Assembly: GCA_029964075.1 (NCBI GenBank)
Contig: CM057147.1
Location: 14,715,513-14,779,512 of the forward strand
Origin: Patiria pectinifera
Lineage: Eukaryota; Echinodermata; Asteroidea; Valvatida; Asterinidae
DNA: 64,000 bases
Direction: 5' to 3'
Part shown: positions 1 through 12,460 of the stretch, one piece after another
Layout: each line of letters begins with the position of its first letter
Position numbering within the stretch: the first letter of the stretch is position 1
Translations under genes and position numbers: made by a program
Notes under the pieces: generated by a model
What the model was told of the DNA's origin: nothing
The model's input: the letters and a program-made list of their open reading frames with translations, nothing else
Databases searched by the model: none

Positions 1-1376
1 AGTTGCTCAGACAGTGGCTTGGCACTCAGTTTCATTTTGGTCAAAAGAGTTTACTTCTTTCATGTGTATGGACTTAAATAACATGTGTACTTATATTTTC
101 GTCAACTAGGCCTACGGACTGTGAAATAATGTGACTGACAGTACACGCTAAGAGATTGTGACTGCATGACAATACATGTGGCTCACATATTACAATATTT
201 CATGGCTGGCCTAAGCATTAAAACAAAAATGTAAACAAAAAATCTTCTTTTTTAAACACATCTTAGAACTCATGCTAAGAAAATTTACCAGAATAATTCA
301 CTGGTCAAGAAAATGCAGGTATTTTAAATAAAAAAAACAAAAAACAAAAAAAACACGTTTGTTGATTTTGATAATAATTTTTTTGTAAATTTGTATCTCA
401 TTTTACAAGCAAAATCTGACTAGAATTCACAACAAAAAAATAATATCCATTTTCACAAAGACCCCCTTAAAACGATAACATAACAAAATAGAGGAAAAAA
501 ATATTACTGAATAGATGGCAAAAGACTGATGCAAAATTCCTTACCAGTGCATCCATAAGTCATCATGACATCATTGCAGACTTTGATGTGATGTACCGTA
601 ACTCACAAAAGTTTGCGCGCATGAGAAGAAACAGTTTTCAGTTTTAAAAATGCCAAGATATTGTGTCACTTCAGCAAATCAAACTTGAACAGGAATTTAT
701 TTTTTGGTCTTGTGTCTTCACCAGCATGGAATTGCCCATATAACTTTTTTTTTCATGTAACAGCCTAGTTCATTTTAAATAGGCCCAATTAAAAGCCACC
801 TTGGATGTAGTTTCTCTGATGTTTGATGTCATCACAAAGTGGTGCAGTTTCAGGGCATTCCAGCATCCCGAGCAACGTCTTCTTGGTAAGGAAAACCTGA
901 AATTCAAGTTAACACAAAAAAAAAAAAAATTGAATATAAATAGCATACTTGTAGGCCCTATATACATGCAGTTTAGGATTTTTTTCATAATTTTGCAAGC
1001 TTTTGTAGCTTTTGCGGCTCCACTTAGTTGGGAGAACAACTATATGGAGAAGTTTTTTCAACAGAATTTGGAAATTTAGCTTCTTTTGTATTCATATTCA
1101 CAGCAAAAGTTTAGCATGAATTTATAATCAACACATAATTCACATTTAAAGATTGTTGCAAAAGTTTTAAGCTCACCTAAAACACAACTGCTCCTCTTCT
1201 TGTGGTTCTGATAACAGGCTCTCAATGACTCTTGAGAGGGAAAGTTTCCCAGGTCCTGTCTTGTCAAGGAATGTGCAAATAAAGCAATCTACATGTGCTG
1301 AAACGACATGTGAGTACACAGAATGGAAAGTTACAGAAAAATGAGCGAACATATGACCTTAGTGTTCACAGAGCTG
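1..1376. other. No gene seen
   Basis: AT-rich, with A and T homopolymer runs and only short chance frames. No repeat family of this window is recognised here. Confidence 0.5.
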
Positions 1377-1625
1377 TTTAACCCTAACTCCCTATAGGAC
1401 TTTTTGCTGGGATGTAGCCTCAATCCTGAAAAATCCTCCAATTGGCCTCAAGGAAAAATAGCCTCAATTCTGCAAATTCCTCCATTATATCTTAAATATG
1501 GTCCATAAAGGGGTGACCACTGCCAGAATCCTGCAGAATCCTGCGGCAGTGACTGTCAATACGTTGATCGAGGCTTGGCCAGTGACATCCTGGAGCAGTC
1601 ATCAAAAGAAGCAGGTTTTACCCAC
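1377..1625 (+). mobile_element. TTAA-type MITE (copy 1)
   Basis: Starts TTTAACCCTAACTCCCTA and runs through GCCTCAATCCTG, AAAAATCCTCC, GGGGTGACCACTGCC and GTGACATCCTGGAGCAG. The same order appears on the minus strand at 26465-26708. The TTAACCC start suggests a piggyBac-like target, but the second TTAA is not clear. Confidence 0.6.
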
Positions 1626-1779
1626 ATGTATACATAAAGTGTTTGTAAGTCCAGCAATGTCAAAGACAAACTGCAATTGATAGCCCTGTATGGTCAATTA
1701 TAGGGTAGTTGGAAGGGCATGCATACTCCATCATATGAGGCATAAAAACAAGCTTAAATTTCAAGTAGTCAGGTCCTCA

Positions 1780-2628
1780 TTAAGTCGACTCTCGTCGGAC
1801 TGCAACAAAGGCACGCCACACATCACGGTCTCCCAACGCCGTCCTGATCTCGGTTGCGGAGGCTAGTCCAGTATCACGATGCAGCTGGTCCACATAGGTT
1901 AGTGTCTGCCCACCTCGAGAGGCTACTCCATGAGTGGGTTCCCATAAGATGAGTTGGCGTGCAGCTATCTCTGGATGCCGAACACAGTGACCAGCCAATC
2001 GCAGACGCCTTAGTCTGATAGCTGTAGAGATCCTTGGCAGTTTGCCATAGAGCACCTCATTTCTGACTTTGTGGGAGCCCAGGTATATGAAGTCTTCTCT
2101 CACAGCTAGGGTAGTGCTGTCCTTGGTGTTGATTTTCACATCCCCAGCGTCGATTTTAAAGCACATGACTTCCGTCTTCTTGGCATTGATCTGCAGGCCA
2201 AACTTTTTGCATTCTCTTTCCACGCTGAGAAGCAGAGCTTGTGCCTTTTGCACCGAATCCGAGACCAGAGCGATGTCATCTGCAAAGTCAAAGTCGGTCT
2301 CTACAACAGCATTCACCCGTCTGCTTTGCCTTGGTGAGAGAGTGAAACCCAGCAGCTCCTCCCCCCCCATGATTGCTCGCCTCAGAGCGTAGTCTAGGCC
2401 GATGACAAATAAATAGGGCGCAAGAGTATCACCCTGCAGCACACCAGCCATGATCTCGAAGATGTCTGACTCGCCATCTGGGGTCAGCACCCTGGCAGAA
2501 GTGTTAGCATACACATCGCTGATTGCCTGAACTATGCGTGCTGGGATTCCGTAGGCTTGCAGAATTTCCATGAGCTTCCCACGGCGGATCGAGTGGAACG
2601 CCTTCCTGAAGTCGATAAAGGTCATCAC
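1780..2628 (-). pseudogene. LINE reverse transcriptase C-terminal fragment
   Basis: Longest open stretch (282 codons) of the LINE copy. It contains the catalytic Asp of FIDF, the GVLQGDTLAPYLF motif B and FADDIAL motif C, then thumb and C-terminal sequence to the stop. Upstream in the same frame the reading continues through QNGFREKRSTVSQILALRR to about 2750 before losing similarity. It lacks the endonuclease and N-terminal half, so it cannot act alone. Confidence 0.82.
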
Positions 2629-3195
2629 AGCTGGGAGATGCTTCCTGTTGACCCCTTCGATGATCCTTCTCAGAGCCAGTATCTGAGAGACTGTGGACCT
2701 CTTCTCTCTGAAGCCGTTCTGGTTTTTGCGCAGCAGAGGATCGAGAACTGCAGATTTTATTCAGAATCATCCAGTTGTAGGCAACCACAGAGCTGAGGCT
2801 GATTCCTCTATAATTATCAGCCTTTGTGTGATCGCCTGAGTTCGGGATAGGAATTATGTTGAGCACTGTCCAATGCCTTGGTAACTTTTGGTGTATGAAG
2901 GCCTAGTTGGAGATGTTTAGCACCAGGTCGTCTATGGGCACCCATTTCAGCACCTCAGGCACCCATCTTCCCCGCAGCTTTTCCCCGGTTTGAGTGAGCT
3001 TTTTGCAGATTGGTACTCTTTGATGGTGAATGGTCCATCGTTGATCGGCAAGCCCTGGAAGACAGGTTGTATTTCCTCATCCTCGTTCTCCACTGCTGGG
3101 AGGCTACCGAGGAGGTTTTTCAATTTGTTTTGATTCAAATTACCGGCCGCGGTCGGTTGTCTCTGAAAGTAATTACACAGGAGTAAAAATCTCAA
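1780..3195 (-). mobile_element. Degenerate, 5'-truncated non-LTR (LINE) retrotransposon
   Basis: Minus-strand remnants of a reverse transcriptase. About 3195-2947 encodes the stretch before the palm (FTIKEYQSAKSSLKPGKSCG). 2866-2760 holds IPIPNSGDHTKADNYRGISL (RT domain 1/2). 2760-1780 holds the catalytic half with FIDFRKAF, GVLQGDTLAPYLF and the FADD active site (residues 115-118 of the 282-codon frame starting at 2628). It finishes with a C-terminal RLRRLRLAGHCVRH region, typical of invertebrate LINEs. Frameshifts separate the pieces and no endonuclease is recognised, so the copy is dead. The clade was not determined; RTE- or jockey-like are possible. Confidence 0.85.
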
Positions 3196-4715
3196 GCGGT
3201 GGAGCTGTGGTAATGCTCTTGGAGCATATCTCCTTCCCCTTGTCTGTACTTGTGAAGTGTGTCACTGAACTTGGTGCATCAACAGTATTTCCCCAGTAGT
3301 TTCTGACATGCTCAACATTACATACCAAGACAGAGTCAGCATCAAGGACCTCTACCTTCAGACGTCAGCTTCGTTGACTTGGACATCAGCTCCACCCTCT
3401 GGCTACAGACCACCTCAACAGCCACGATGCTCGGGCGCCCCTCCCAAGGCAGATGGCAGATAGTTTGAGAGATGGTACTGTACCATGAACATGCAGCAAA
3501 GACACTCAATAGAGACATCCATCTAAGGCCAGAAGAAAATGCCGTGGAAGACTGCAGGGCAACTGGTGAAAGATGCTGGCCATTGCCTGTCAGCAACCTC
3601 CCTAAGATGTCATAGACAAACAAAAGCAGACAACAGGGACATATGCTAAGGTTGCAGACCGGTAAATAAACTGCCATAGACCCCAACGATAAATGCCCGC
3701 ACTTCAGAAATTCGGATAAAATACTCACAGGTCTCCATGGTGTTTAAGACACAATCAAATTAAAGCTTATTACATCATCTTCTATTTTCTGTTCAATTTT
3801 TGGGGGTAATCTGATAACTTTTAGGAGAAATTTCCATCCGAAGATGATCACCCCTTAAAATAGTCCTTAAGATGCATCGCCATTTTGAAAAACGGTGCCT
3901 ACACTCCATTGGAATTTAGAGCAATTTTAGGGCCCCAATTTCATCCAAATTTCACTGAAACACAAGCTCACAGTCCGGTGCACAGCTTCCACCCATTTTT
4001 TTTTTTACAAACCCTCTAGTTCATGGCCCACAAAATACTCAAATACTGACGAATTTGAGGACATGCAAATCACGATTTTATAGCCGGCGTAGGCAATTTC
4101 GGACCAATTTACTGTCCTGCACCCTAACTGCCAACAGAGGCTCAGGGGAACTTTTTTTAAATGAATAGAAAATTTGGGGATGGACAAAATAATTGAATCA
4201 ACATGATAATGGCACTTAAAGAGAAACTATCCACATGTTTAACATGAAGATGAGTCTGGATGAACACTGGATCAAACATTCTATTCTATCTGCACAAGCC
4301 TCGTCATGCACATAAAGGTGACTGCACACTTTGGGAGAAATCAAATGAATGTTTTGGGTTTTTTTAATCTATAACCCATTCATTTATCAATAATTGTTCT
4401 TTGATACAAAGAAACTAGCCAATTAGAAGTTGGAATTTCAGTTGACTTTGAATTCACATCACATCAAAAGTCAAGTTATTTTCAGGGCAATTTGATGGCA
4501 AAGTGGACACTGCTGAAAAGTGGAAAATCTATGAAATGTACAGAACTACAAGCACTAACCACCACAAATGTGGTATGGGATTAACAGAGGCAACAAGAAC
4601 TTTCATTTTGGTGTACCAATGAGATGGAATACGGTTAAATGGTTTTTTTTTGGTTAAAAAAATGTGTTGGGGGGTAAACTTATGGCATCTTGTTTTTGTT
4701 ATCATGTTTCTTTTA
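3196..4715. other. No gene seen upstream of the LINE remnant
   Basis: A 128-codon minus frame (3342-3728) lacks recognisable motifs. It could be decayed LINE sequence, but I cannot show it. Confidence 0.4.
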
Positions 4716-5130
4716 ACCCTTACAGAACTCAACCCATCAAACCCCAACAGCATGTTTTGTTGGAATCTGTCAGGATGGGTACAGTACCCCTAAACTGACA
4801 GTCTTTCACATTGGGTTGGCACACCTCCAGAGTCAAAGTCAGAAAAATGTGTGTGCAGTTTCCCATATGGTGTTGGAATTTGCCAGCATGGGTATGGTTC
4901 CTAGTAAATCATGCTAGGGAGTTAGGGCTAAGGCAGAAAGAAAGATCCCTTATCTATGCCAAAAAATTTTTTTTGGTCATTTAATGCTTTGACTTTATAG
5001 AATGAAGGTAAAAAATCTGGTAATAATCGGCAATTACCATTAGCTGAGACCAACTGAAATGATGTAGTTACCTCATATTTCTGAGACTGCATAAAAACTG
5101 CCCTCGTGTGACCAAGGTCTTGTCCGCTGC

Positions 5131-5345
5131 ATGAAGGATGTAGTTGAGTAGATGGGGGTCCTCTCAGACATCATCAGCTAACCATGAAGACGAAGAGGCT
5201 TGGGAAAAAGAAACAGACAATAAAATGGAAAATTAACTCATGTCATCTACAGCCATTAACACAACACCTGTCCAGCCATGAATCTTTGGGAACTTGGGGG
5301 ATTTTTTAATTTCTGTGAAAACTGCCAAAGAGATGCTTTAAGATT
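5131..5345. repeat. Direct duplication, copy 1 (about 210 bp)
   Basis: Shares GATGTAGTTGAGTAGATGGG, CAGACATCATCAGCTA, AAAAAGAAACAGACAATAAA and TTTCTGTGAAAACTGCCAAA with 6017-6235 in the same order and orientation. Neither copy has a long open frame. Confidence 0.8.
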
Positions 5346-6016
5346 TTCATCATCCGTTTTTCCTCCATCATCCAGCTACCATCATCCATATCATTGGTCA
5401 GCAGTTTTGCAATGATTGGCAAATTCAAACTTTGTATTTTTGGTGACGAAACGATGTGTTTTTTTGAAAGGAAATGTTCTAGACTAATGGAAGAACAAAT
5501 TGGCTAGTGAAGATTTAAGACATAATCATATTTTTAAGACATGATTGTTTAAAAAAAAATTTAAAATACTTTTCTGTTTTTCCAAATCAAAAGAACGGTG
5601 ATTTTTAGTTAGGTCCTATGTGAATAATGATTCGGTGAATTCGATGGGATATCAAGTGATATATTCTACCTTAATTTTCACCCACATTTCTTATTTTTAT
5701 CATTATAAAATAAAATCAAGCTGTGGAAGGTTCTAATGTAGAATTCAGACCCCACTTCAGTGTTGAAAGCGAATGAAATCATTATGGAGAAAGGTATTCT
5801 TCCTGATTTAAGAATTTATTTGTCAGGGTTTTTCTCGACTGCAGAATTTTTTGGACCAGATGTTTTCCTGATTTCAGGACATTTTTTTCCTACTTTATAG
5901 GATTCTTAAAGTATGAAAGATTATTTTTTTGAAATTTGGAAATTCCTAATTTTTTTTCATTAAAATTACAGTAAGGACCATGGACAAAAGAGGTATTTTA
6001 TAAAAATGAAACTTGC

Positions 6017-6235
6017 TTGAATGATGTAGTTGAGTAGATGGGTTCCTGTCAGACATCATCAGCTAGCTTTGAAGACAAAGAGGCCTGGGAAAAAGAAACA
6101 GACAATAAAATGGAAAATAAACTCATGTCATCGACAACCATTAACATAACACCTGTTGATTCATGAATATTTGGGAGCTTGATAGGTGGATTTTCAAATT
6201 TCTGTGAAAACTGCCAAAGGAATGCTTCAACTAGA
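6017..6235. repeat. Direct duplication, copy 2
   Basis: Partner of 5131-5345, 886 bp further on, differing by scattered substitutions and small indels. Confidence 0.8.
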
Positions 6236-6824
6236 TTTTCGTCAACCGATAATTTAAGTTCAAGAAGATCAACAAAATTGGTTTTGATTCATTATACAAA
6301 ACAGTGAAAAAAAATTGAGTTGAACAAAGTTACAACACAACCAATTTGTGAAGACACCTGTTTATCAATTTTACATTTTTTTTCAAATAAATGCGCTTCC
6401 AAAATCATTTTGTTATTACCATCAATAGTTTGGTCAAGTCAGAACTTAATGACAAAATCAATTTTAAACTGCAGTTCAAAGTTAAAGGGAACATGAAATA
6501 AAATTTTGATTGCATTTTTTTTGCTTAAATCAATATAGGATGATGTTCTTAACAATATTTTGTGTATGGCGGTGTTTATTTTCTGGGATAAGTGGGGGAA
6601 AATAATTTGTGAACATGTTTGGTCAAACTACTCCGCCCCACAAAGGGAAGCTTCATTAACATAAAACTTAGCGAGGGGTATGACGCAAGTCAAGGCAGAG
6701 ACTTGCCGCGCTGCGGGGGGGGGCACCGGCATTGCGGCGTGCATCATAATACATGTACATATACATTGCGGCACTGAAAGTTTTTCTGGTGTTTCGTTCG
6801 GAATCGAGGAGAAAAAACACCCGA

Positions 6825-6926
6825 TGTGTGGATGCTGGGTGTAGCAAAACTACCAAGGATGGAGTAAGCCTTCATTTGTTTCCAGTAAATCCGAAATATC
6901 GGAGCATTTGGAGAGCCAAAGTGAAG
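6825..6926 (+). pseudogene. THAP-domain exon fragment
   Basis: The plus strand encodes CVDAGCSKTTKDGVSLHLFP, then NPKYRSIWRAKVK, followed directly by a GTAAAT donor. This is the N-terminal half of a THAP (C2CH) DNA-binding finger: Cys-x3-Cys, then the HxFP motif and the conserved Trp. The second Cys and His, and the C-terminal AVPTM-type motif, are absent; they would be in a following exon that I did not find. The open frame extends upstream to 6753. It is probably part of the surrounding transposon rather than a host gene, but a first exon of a host THAP gene cannot be excluded. Confidence 0.62.
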
Positions 6927-7464
6927 GTAAATACCAGAGCAAAGTGGTCCGGGCTCAGTGAGTTCGCGGCCCTCTGCGCTGCACTTTGAGCCCTCGTGCT
7001 TTGATGCTGGTATGAACAGCAACTTGGGCATGCCCCTAAACAAACATTGAGTCAGCGTCTGAATCATTAGAACTCTGATTCGAATCGGACGAATCTGTAC
7101 CATTTTCATCTGATTCGCTAAGGAAAGAAGAGAAAGCGTCTTCGGAACTTTCACGGTCATGACGGTCGTCGTTGTTTTCATTCGACAACGGTGGCACCGT
7201 GGCACGTCCACGTGTGCATGTACATGTAGACACATTCGTACGTGTGCATATAATGCCACGTACGGGTACACGGCGGCTGCACATACACACAGCACACACG
7301 TACCCAGACGTCATTTACGGGCCCTGGATTTCTCTGCCTTTGTTTACGTCATGAACAGCGCCCTCATTTGGAGTTGCCGCGAAAATCAAAAAGGGGGGGG
7401 GTTCAATTTTGGACGGCAAATTACCACACTAAACGTACACCAGAAACAGTTCTGATTTTAATAA

Positions 7465-8119
7465 GGGAATAAATGTGTGCTCTGGAGGTTTTTATCACTC
7501 GTTTAATACCACTTAGAGTCTGGGTGCTGATAATTACCCGAGCCGGAGGCGAGGGTAATTATCAGCACCCAGACTCTAAGTGGTATTAAACAGAGTGATA
7601 AATACCGACCGAGCACACATTTATTCCCATTCATAAATACCTTTTCGGTAAAAAAAGATCAAACAATTCATTCAAAAATCCTGATTTTGTTCAGCAAGTT
7701 CACTTCATGCTTTTTGAAACATCCCTCTAGCAAAATAATGGAATTTTCAGCTGGCGAGTAAGATGTAAACAACCCTTTTATGGAGATTGACGCGCGCGTA
7801 GCATGTTCTGCGCGACATGGACGCGATGTCGCGCAGAACGCACCTGGGGCGTTGCGTTTTGAATTAAGAACTATAAAATTCTGACTCGCTGGTAGTGTTG
7901 CGCATGCCTACGTGAGGACTGTGATCGTTCAACCAATAAAACGGTAAGAGGCACTGGATTTTTAGGAGTCCACATTTTATGTGACACTGGAAAAGTGTTT
8001 AAGACTGGTCTTAAACACTTTTCCATGTCTATCCATGTCTTTATCATCCGTTTAATACCGGCCACGTGACGGGCTCTCGACCAATAGGAATACGTAAACT
8101 GTCTTAGGTATTTATGAAT
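7465..8119. mobile_element. Dispersed element with a 164-bp terminal palindrome (copy 1)
   Basis: 7465-7628 is an almost perfect palindrome: GGGAATAAATGTGTGCTC at one end, its complement at the other, and a 13-base loop GAGCCGGAGGCGA. It is followed by ATTCATAAATACC at 7629-7641, whose inverted copy closes the element at 8107-8119. An inner hairpin is at 7803-7843 (TGCGCGACAT ... ATGTCGCGCA). The same unit in opposite orientation occurs at 48407-48951. Confidence 0.75.
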
Positions 8120-8198
8120 TCACATTTAATACACATAAATGAATGTATATATAAAATAAAATACGTTATGAAAATTTTGGACTGCATGTTTCCTTTAA

Positions 8199-9000
8199 TT
8201 ATGTCCTTATCTAAATCTACAGAAGTTTTTATTTAATATTCAATAATTAGAATGACTGACCTGGGTGTCATTTTCTTTTTAAAAATAATTATAACCCCAT
8301 CACCTGAAAGAGAAAAGTTATTTCAAACAATTATCGACTAGTAGGTGATTGATGAGCCAGCTGTGCCTACATACTTCTTGCATGCTTTTGTCTGTTGACT
8401 GAATTTGACTAGTCACAGTGCTTGCTTGAAATATGATCTGACTGTTGGTGTCTAGCCTGTGTAAAAGGCATGGCAGGGGAACAGGACTGATTTTTTTTTT
8501 GTTACTGTCTGTGACTGACAAAAAAAGGTTAAACTGGACATAGTTCAGTTTTGAAACTGTTTAATTTTCTGATGCATTTTTTAACAAACGGAACCCACAT
8601 AATAAATTTTACACAGTCTCATACAGGGCATCAAAAGCCATTAATTTAGAATGCACATCAAAGTACATTTCATTTGTTCATAGACTAATGTCCAATCTTA
8701 ATTTCAGCTGTTTTGAAGATGTTCATCCATTCCTTTAGCTGTCTATAATCGATCAGCTGCAATCAAATGCTCACCTTGTATTCGACGATGGGATTCCCCT
8801 GAAGTCGTTGGTTCATCGCTACTTTCCTTCTTGTCTCCAGTAAGCTTCTCATCTGTGGTAGCTTGTAACTTGCAATGTTATCAAAAACAAAACAAAACAA
8901 TCATTCAAATGTCAAGTTTTCAAAGCACATTTTGCACACAAATCTTCTCCACAAATTTCATATCAGAATGGCTTTTGTATTAATAACACAAAAGCAAGGG
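8199..9000. other. No gene seen
   Basis: AT-rich unique sequence between the THAP-bearing element and small tandem repeats. Confidence 0.5.
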
Positions 9001-9009
9001 TATTTTTCA

Positions 9010-9068
9010 TGTGTATTTTTCATGCCGCACGCAGTCGCCGCAGGCAGTCGCCGCAGGCAGTCGCCGAC
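9010..9068. repeat. Short tandem repeat, 13-bp unit
   Basis: CAGTCGCCGCAGG and variants occur about three times in a row within an otherwise AT-rich stretch. Confidence 0.7.
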
Positions 9069-9628
9069 AACCTGTGGAGAAACCACCACCAACACCCCAC
9101 AAGCCAACAAGCACACACCCACCACCAACCAGTACATCACAAACACATATTTCTACCACCCTTAAAATTTTCATTTGTTTTAAGAGTAAAAATTTTATCA
9201 AATTGTGGTCTTTTAATAAATAAAAGAAGTGATTTTAAAAAGAACAATTTGGGCTAGACAAATCGGGGTATGTTTTTCTCCGAATTTTCCTTTATTTCGG
9301 CAAATCCTGCCAAACAAATTGACTTTTTTGCTTATTTCAAAAACTTTTTCCAAGAAATTTTTCCAGGATGGTTCAAGTTATACCTACATGTATATGTACA
9401 AGCAAATTTGAAGGCTTTTTTTATGAGAGCATTTTTATTACCAAAATCGCTAAAAACTGCCACGCAATTGGTTCAGATTACATAATATGTACTGCAGCTG
9501 CTACAACTTATAGAATCAGGAAAGATTCAAATTCGCTTGCAAATGAAAAAGTACAAGAATCTTGGTTTGACTCACTCTGAGCAAACTGTCACAATGGAGG
9601 GGGGGGGGAGGGGGGAGGGGGCGCTATC

Positions 9629-9910
9629 AAGTCCATGTGGCCTTGAACTGCAAAGAGAAAGGGTTACCTCACCTTGTTCCTTCTGTGCAATGATTCCAAA
9701 CAATCCAACGAACGACTCCACTTGCAAACCGTCCCAATCCGTGGGTGGGAGGGTGGGGGACAAGTGCATGTGGCCTTGAGCTGCGAAGAAAAATGGTTAC
9801 CTCACCTCAGTTAACATGCAACCTTGTCCCCCGATCGTGCCGATGATTCCGAACAATCCAACGAACGACTCCACTTGCAAACGGTACACTTTCACAATCC
9901 GGGGGTCTTG
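9629..9910. repeat. Two-copy tandem duplication
   Basis: CATGTGGCCTTGAACTGC, GGTTACCTCACCT and CAATCCAACGAACGACTCCA recur in order in both halves, about 135 bp apart. A G-rich run lies just before (9596-9620). Confidence 0.75.
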
Positions 9911-10245
9911 TGCATGTTCATGCATGCCTGCAAAAAAACTACCAATCTTGGCATACAAATAAAATGTTCTCGTAATTTGAAATATTTTACTTTCATGCCT
10001 TTGGTCAAATAATAAAATGCTGAAATTTATAAAATACCAGATTCATTATTTCTGCCATTTTTGCATTTACATTCATATCTCAATTGAAACAATTAATTAA
10101 ACAGTGTCATGCCCCATCTCATTGTGTTAATTTACTATGAAGCATCACAAAATCGTTTTCTTAATTATCAGACAATGATTATTTAAGGAGGATGGGGGCA
10201 TTACCTCCAAGTTTCCTGAGTGATACAGGCATCCACAGTTAGCGA

Positions 10246-10345
10246 GGATGGTGAACTCCACTTTTCCCAACATCAGAAAGACGCCTGAATTCCACTTGTC
10301 CCAACATCAGAAAGTCATCCAAATTCAACGTCTCCCAACATCAGA
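10246..10345. repeat. Three-copy tandem repeat, about 34-bp unit
   Basis: CCCAACATCAGAAAG occurs three times with related flanks (CCACTTTT, CCACTTG, CAACGTCT). Confidence 0.75.
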
Positions 10346-11100
10346 ATAAGCAGGGTTCCTCAAAGTTCCAGTTGGTCCTTCAAACAAGCATCATCCTTCC
10401 AAACAAGCATTCTCAAAGTGTCTAAACAAACTTCCAACATGGCATGGAGTTCAAGGTAAGCATGTTCTGCAGTTGTGCTTCCAGGACGATTGCATCAAGT
10501 TGAGTAGCAGTTTGCTAATGAGTCCATACTGGAGAAACGCAATACTCAACAAAACAGTCATGTTGCTTTGTTCCAAACTGGTCAAATTTGCAGCAGAATA
10601 ATGCCTTTGTCTTTAGACCTACTTATTTAAGTCCAAAGTTTATCCTGGGGCAATTTGGAGGCATTTTTCAGAGGTTTCTCCATAAGACTTTCACATTTCA
10701 TTTCTCCAAACCGAACATTGTCCCAAGTATGTCAAGGGCAAACTTATGTCATACTTCATTTTTTTTAATCATGTGGAAATAGGAAAAAATACATGCGAGT
10801 TAACTTAGTTTGTATTTGTAGTTTTGAAATAAATTTCTTTCAGATATATACTAACTAACATTTTCTTTTTTAATTAATATGAATGTAGTTTTTGAATTGC
10901 ATTTTTAGATTTTACACATCCTTTGGCTATTGATCATTGTATCATTTTCATATAAAATAATTTAATTCAAATTGTATTCTTCTGTCCATTTTTAACCATT
11001 AGATCAGGTTTTTTTTATAATTTCCCTAGAAAAATTCTACTCGTCCTTTTTATATTATGCTCTGAAAGAATTTGTTTAGAGCATTTTCTTTCTTGTTTGG

Positions 11101-11308
11101 GAAAAAAATGTAGCAACCTGATGCCACTTCTGCGCTTGTGTACAAAGTTTATAGAGAGTCAAGAAAATGTTTTAAGCATTTCCTAACAAAATTGGAAATT
11201 TATTTCTCAGTCCCAGATTCATATCTTATCATCATTTTTGCAATGAATGACCTTCATTGAGATGATATATGAAGAAAAAAGTGGCGTCGGGTTGAAACAT
11301 TTTTTCCC
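11101..11308. mobile_element. MITE with GTTGCAACCTGACGCCACTT-type ends (copy 1)
   Basis: Starts GAAAAAAATGTAGCAACCTG and ends with the complementary GTGGCGTCGGGTTGAAACAT then TTTTTTCCC. The interior AGAGTCAAGAAAATGTTTTA and ACAAAATTGGAAATTTAT is shared with the copies at 12236 and 34024. Confidence 0.75.
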
Positions 11309-12235
11309 TCGTTTGTGCTAATTACTTCAGCCAAACGTAAAAGTTAACTCAAATTGATTGCTTTTCAATGGATGCTCAAATACTAGCAATCCAGCTTTGA
11401 AAAAAACCAAAAAAATGCACAAGTGAACTCAAGTTCCCCAAAGGCATGGAATATTTCCCCAGTCCTTGCAACATTTTGACAGGTCTGGTTAGCGGTTAAT
11501 TAGGTGGTTTATATCGTCAGTGCTAGTGGTTAATATGACTGTCTGTCAATGGTTGCATACAGATGATTGAATGACCTAAAACAAATGCTGCAAGGGTCCA
11601 CAGTTTTACACAGAACATGTGAAAACAAAAATGACCTTGGCATAAACAAAAATGACTTTGGTATGCTTGAATGCTACCACATTGTAGTCAAAACTGGATT
11701 GCCATCCCAAGTGAGCTGCCTCATATCTAAAACTAAACTTAATACCTCTGCCATTTGAATATTATGTGTTTATTGTTAATAAATCTTTGTAGATTTTTAT
11801 AGATTTATATGACATTTTACTCAAGTGTTTGTGTAGCCAGAGGTATTGGAATTGAAGGCCTTCAGTCCACAGTTTTAAGGTAAACTTTTTTATTCCAGGC
11901 AAATGCCCCTGGCGTGTTTTTTTGTTACCTTTTTTTTGGTTTTTTAAAAATATTTTGTGAATGTTTCTTGTTTGTATGTGTTTTTAATGCTGAATAAATA
12001 ATAAGAATAATAATAATAAATTTACTTTTACCTTAGGTTTTGTCACATTTATGGTTCTGATTTTTCTAGAAGACTTAATGTTTCGTGTTTTTGTTCAGCA
12101 TTTGCCCGCGAAACTTGCCACTATCAATTTACATTTATTAATGCACAGAATCAAAGATTTAGTAAAAAATATAAACGGAATCAATGTTTTAACCTGACGC
12201 CACCTTTTTCTTCATTGTTATCTCAAAAATTTAAG

Positions 12236-12460
12236 AGGAAAGAATGTAGTATCCAGACGCCACTTCAGCATTGTGTACATGGAGAGTCTATTAAGTCTAT
12301 GGAGAGTCAAGAAAATTTTCTAAATATTTTTTAACAAAATTGGAAATGTTTCTCATTCTCAGATTCATGTCTTTTCAACATTTTTGCAATGGCTAACCTT
12401 TATTGAAATGATTAGGCATAGGCCTATATGAAGAAAAAAGTCAGGTTGCAACATTCTTTC
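12236..12460. mobile_element. MITE of the same family (copy 2)
   Basis: GGAAAGAATGTAG ... ACGCCACTTCAGCATTGTGT at the start and GTCAGGTTGCAACATTCTTTC at the end, with the same interior as copy 1. It carries a small internal duplication of GGAGAGTC. Confidence 0.7.

Larger units (their letters stand above)
6482..8198 (+). mobile_element. DNA transposon-like unit with TTAA ends and a THAP exon
   Basis: The ends match in inverted orientation. 6486 reads AGGGAACATG followed by AAAATTTTG; 8194 read on the other strand gives AGGAAACATG followed by AAAATTTTC. TTAA stands immediately outside both ends (6482-6485 and 8195-8198), as in piggyBac-type duplications. A THAP zinc-finger exon lies inside, a domain also used by P-element transposases. 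A second repeat (7465-8119) is nested within. The superfamily is unresolved, and no catalytic domain is seen. Confidence 0.5.

Noticed and set aside
7036-7314. 92-codon minus frame rich in Ser/Asp/Glu near the THAP exon
   Set aside because: Low-complexity acidic sequence with no splice partner; it could be a decayed exon but cannot be supported.
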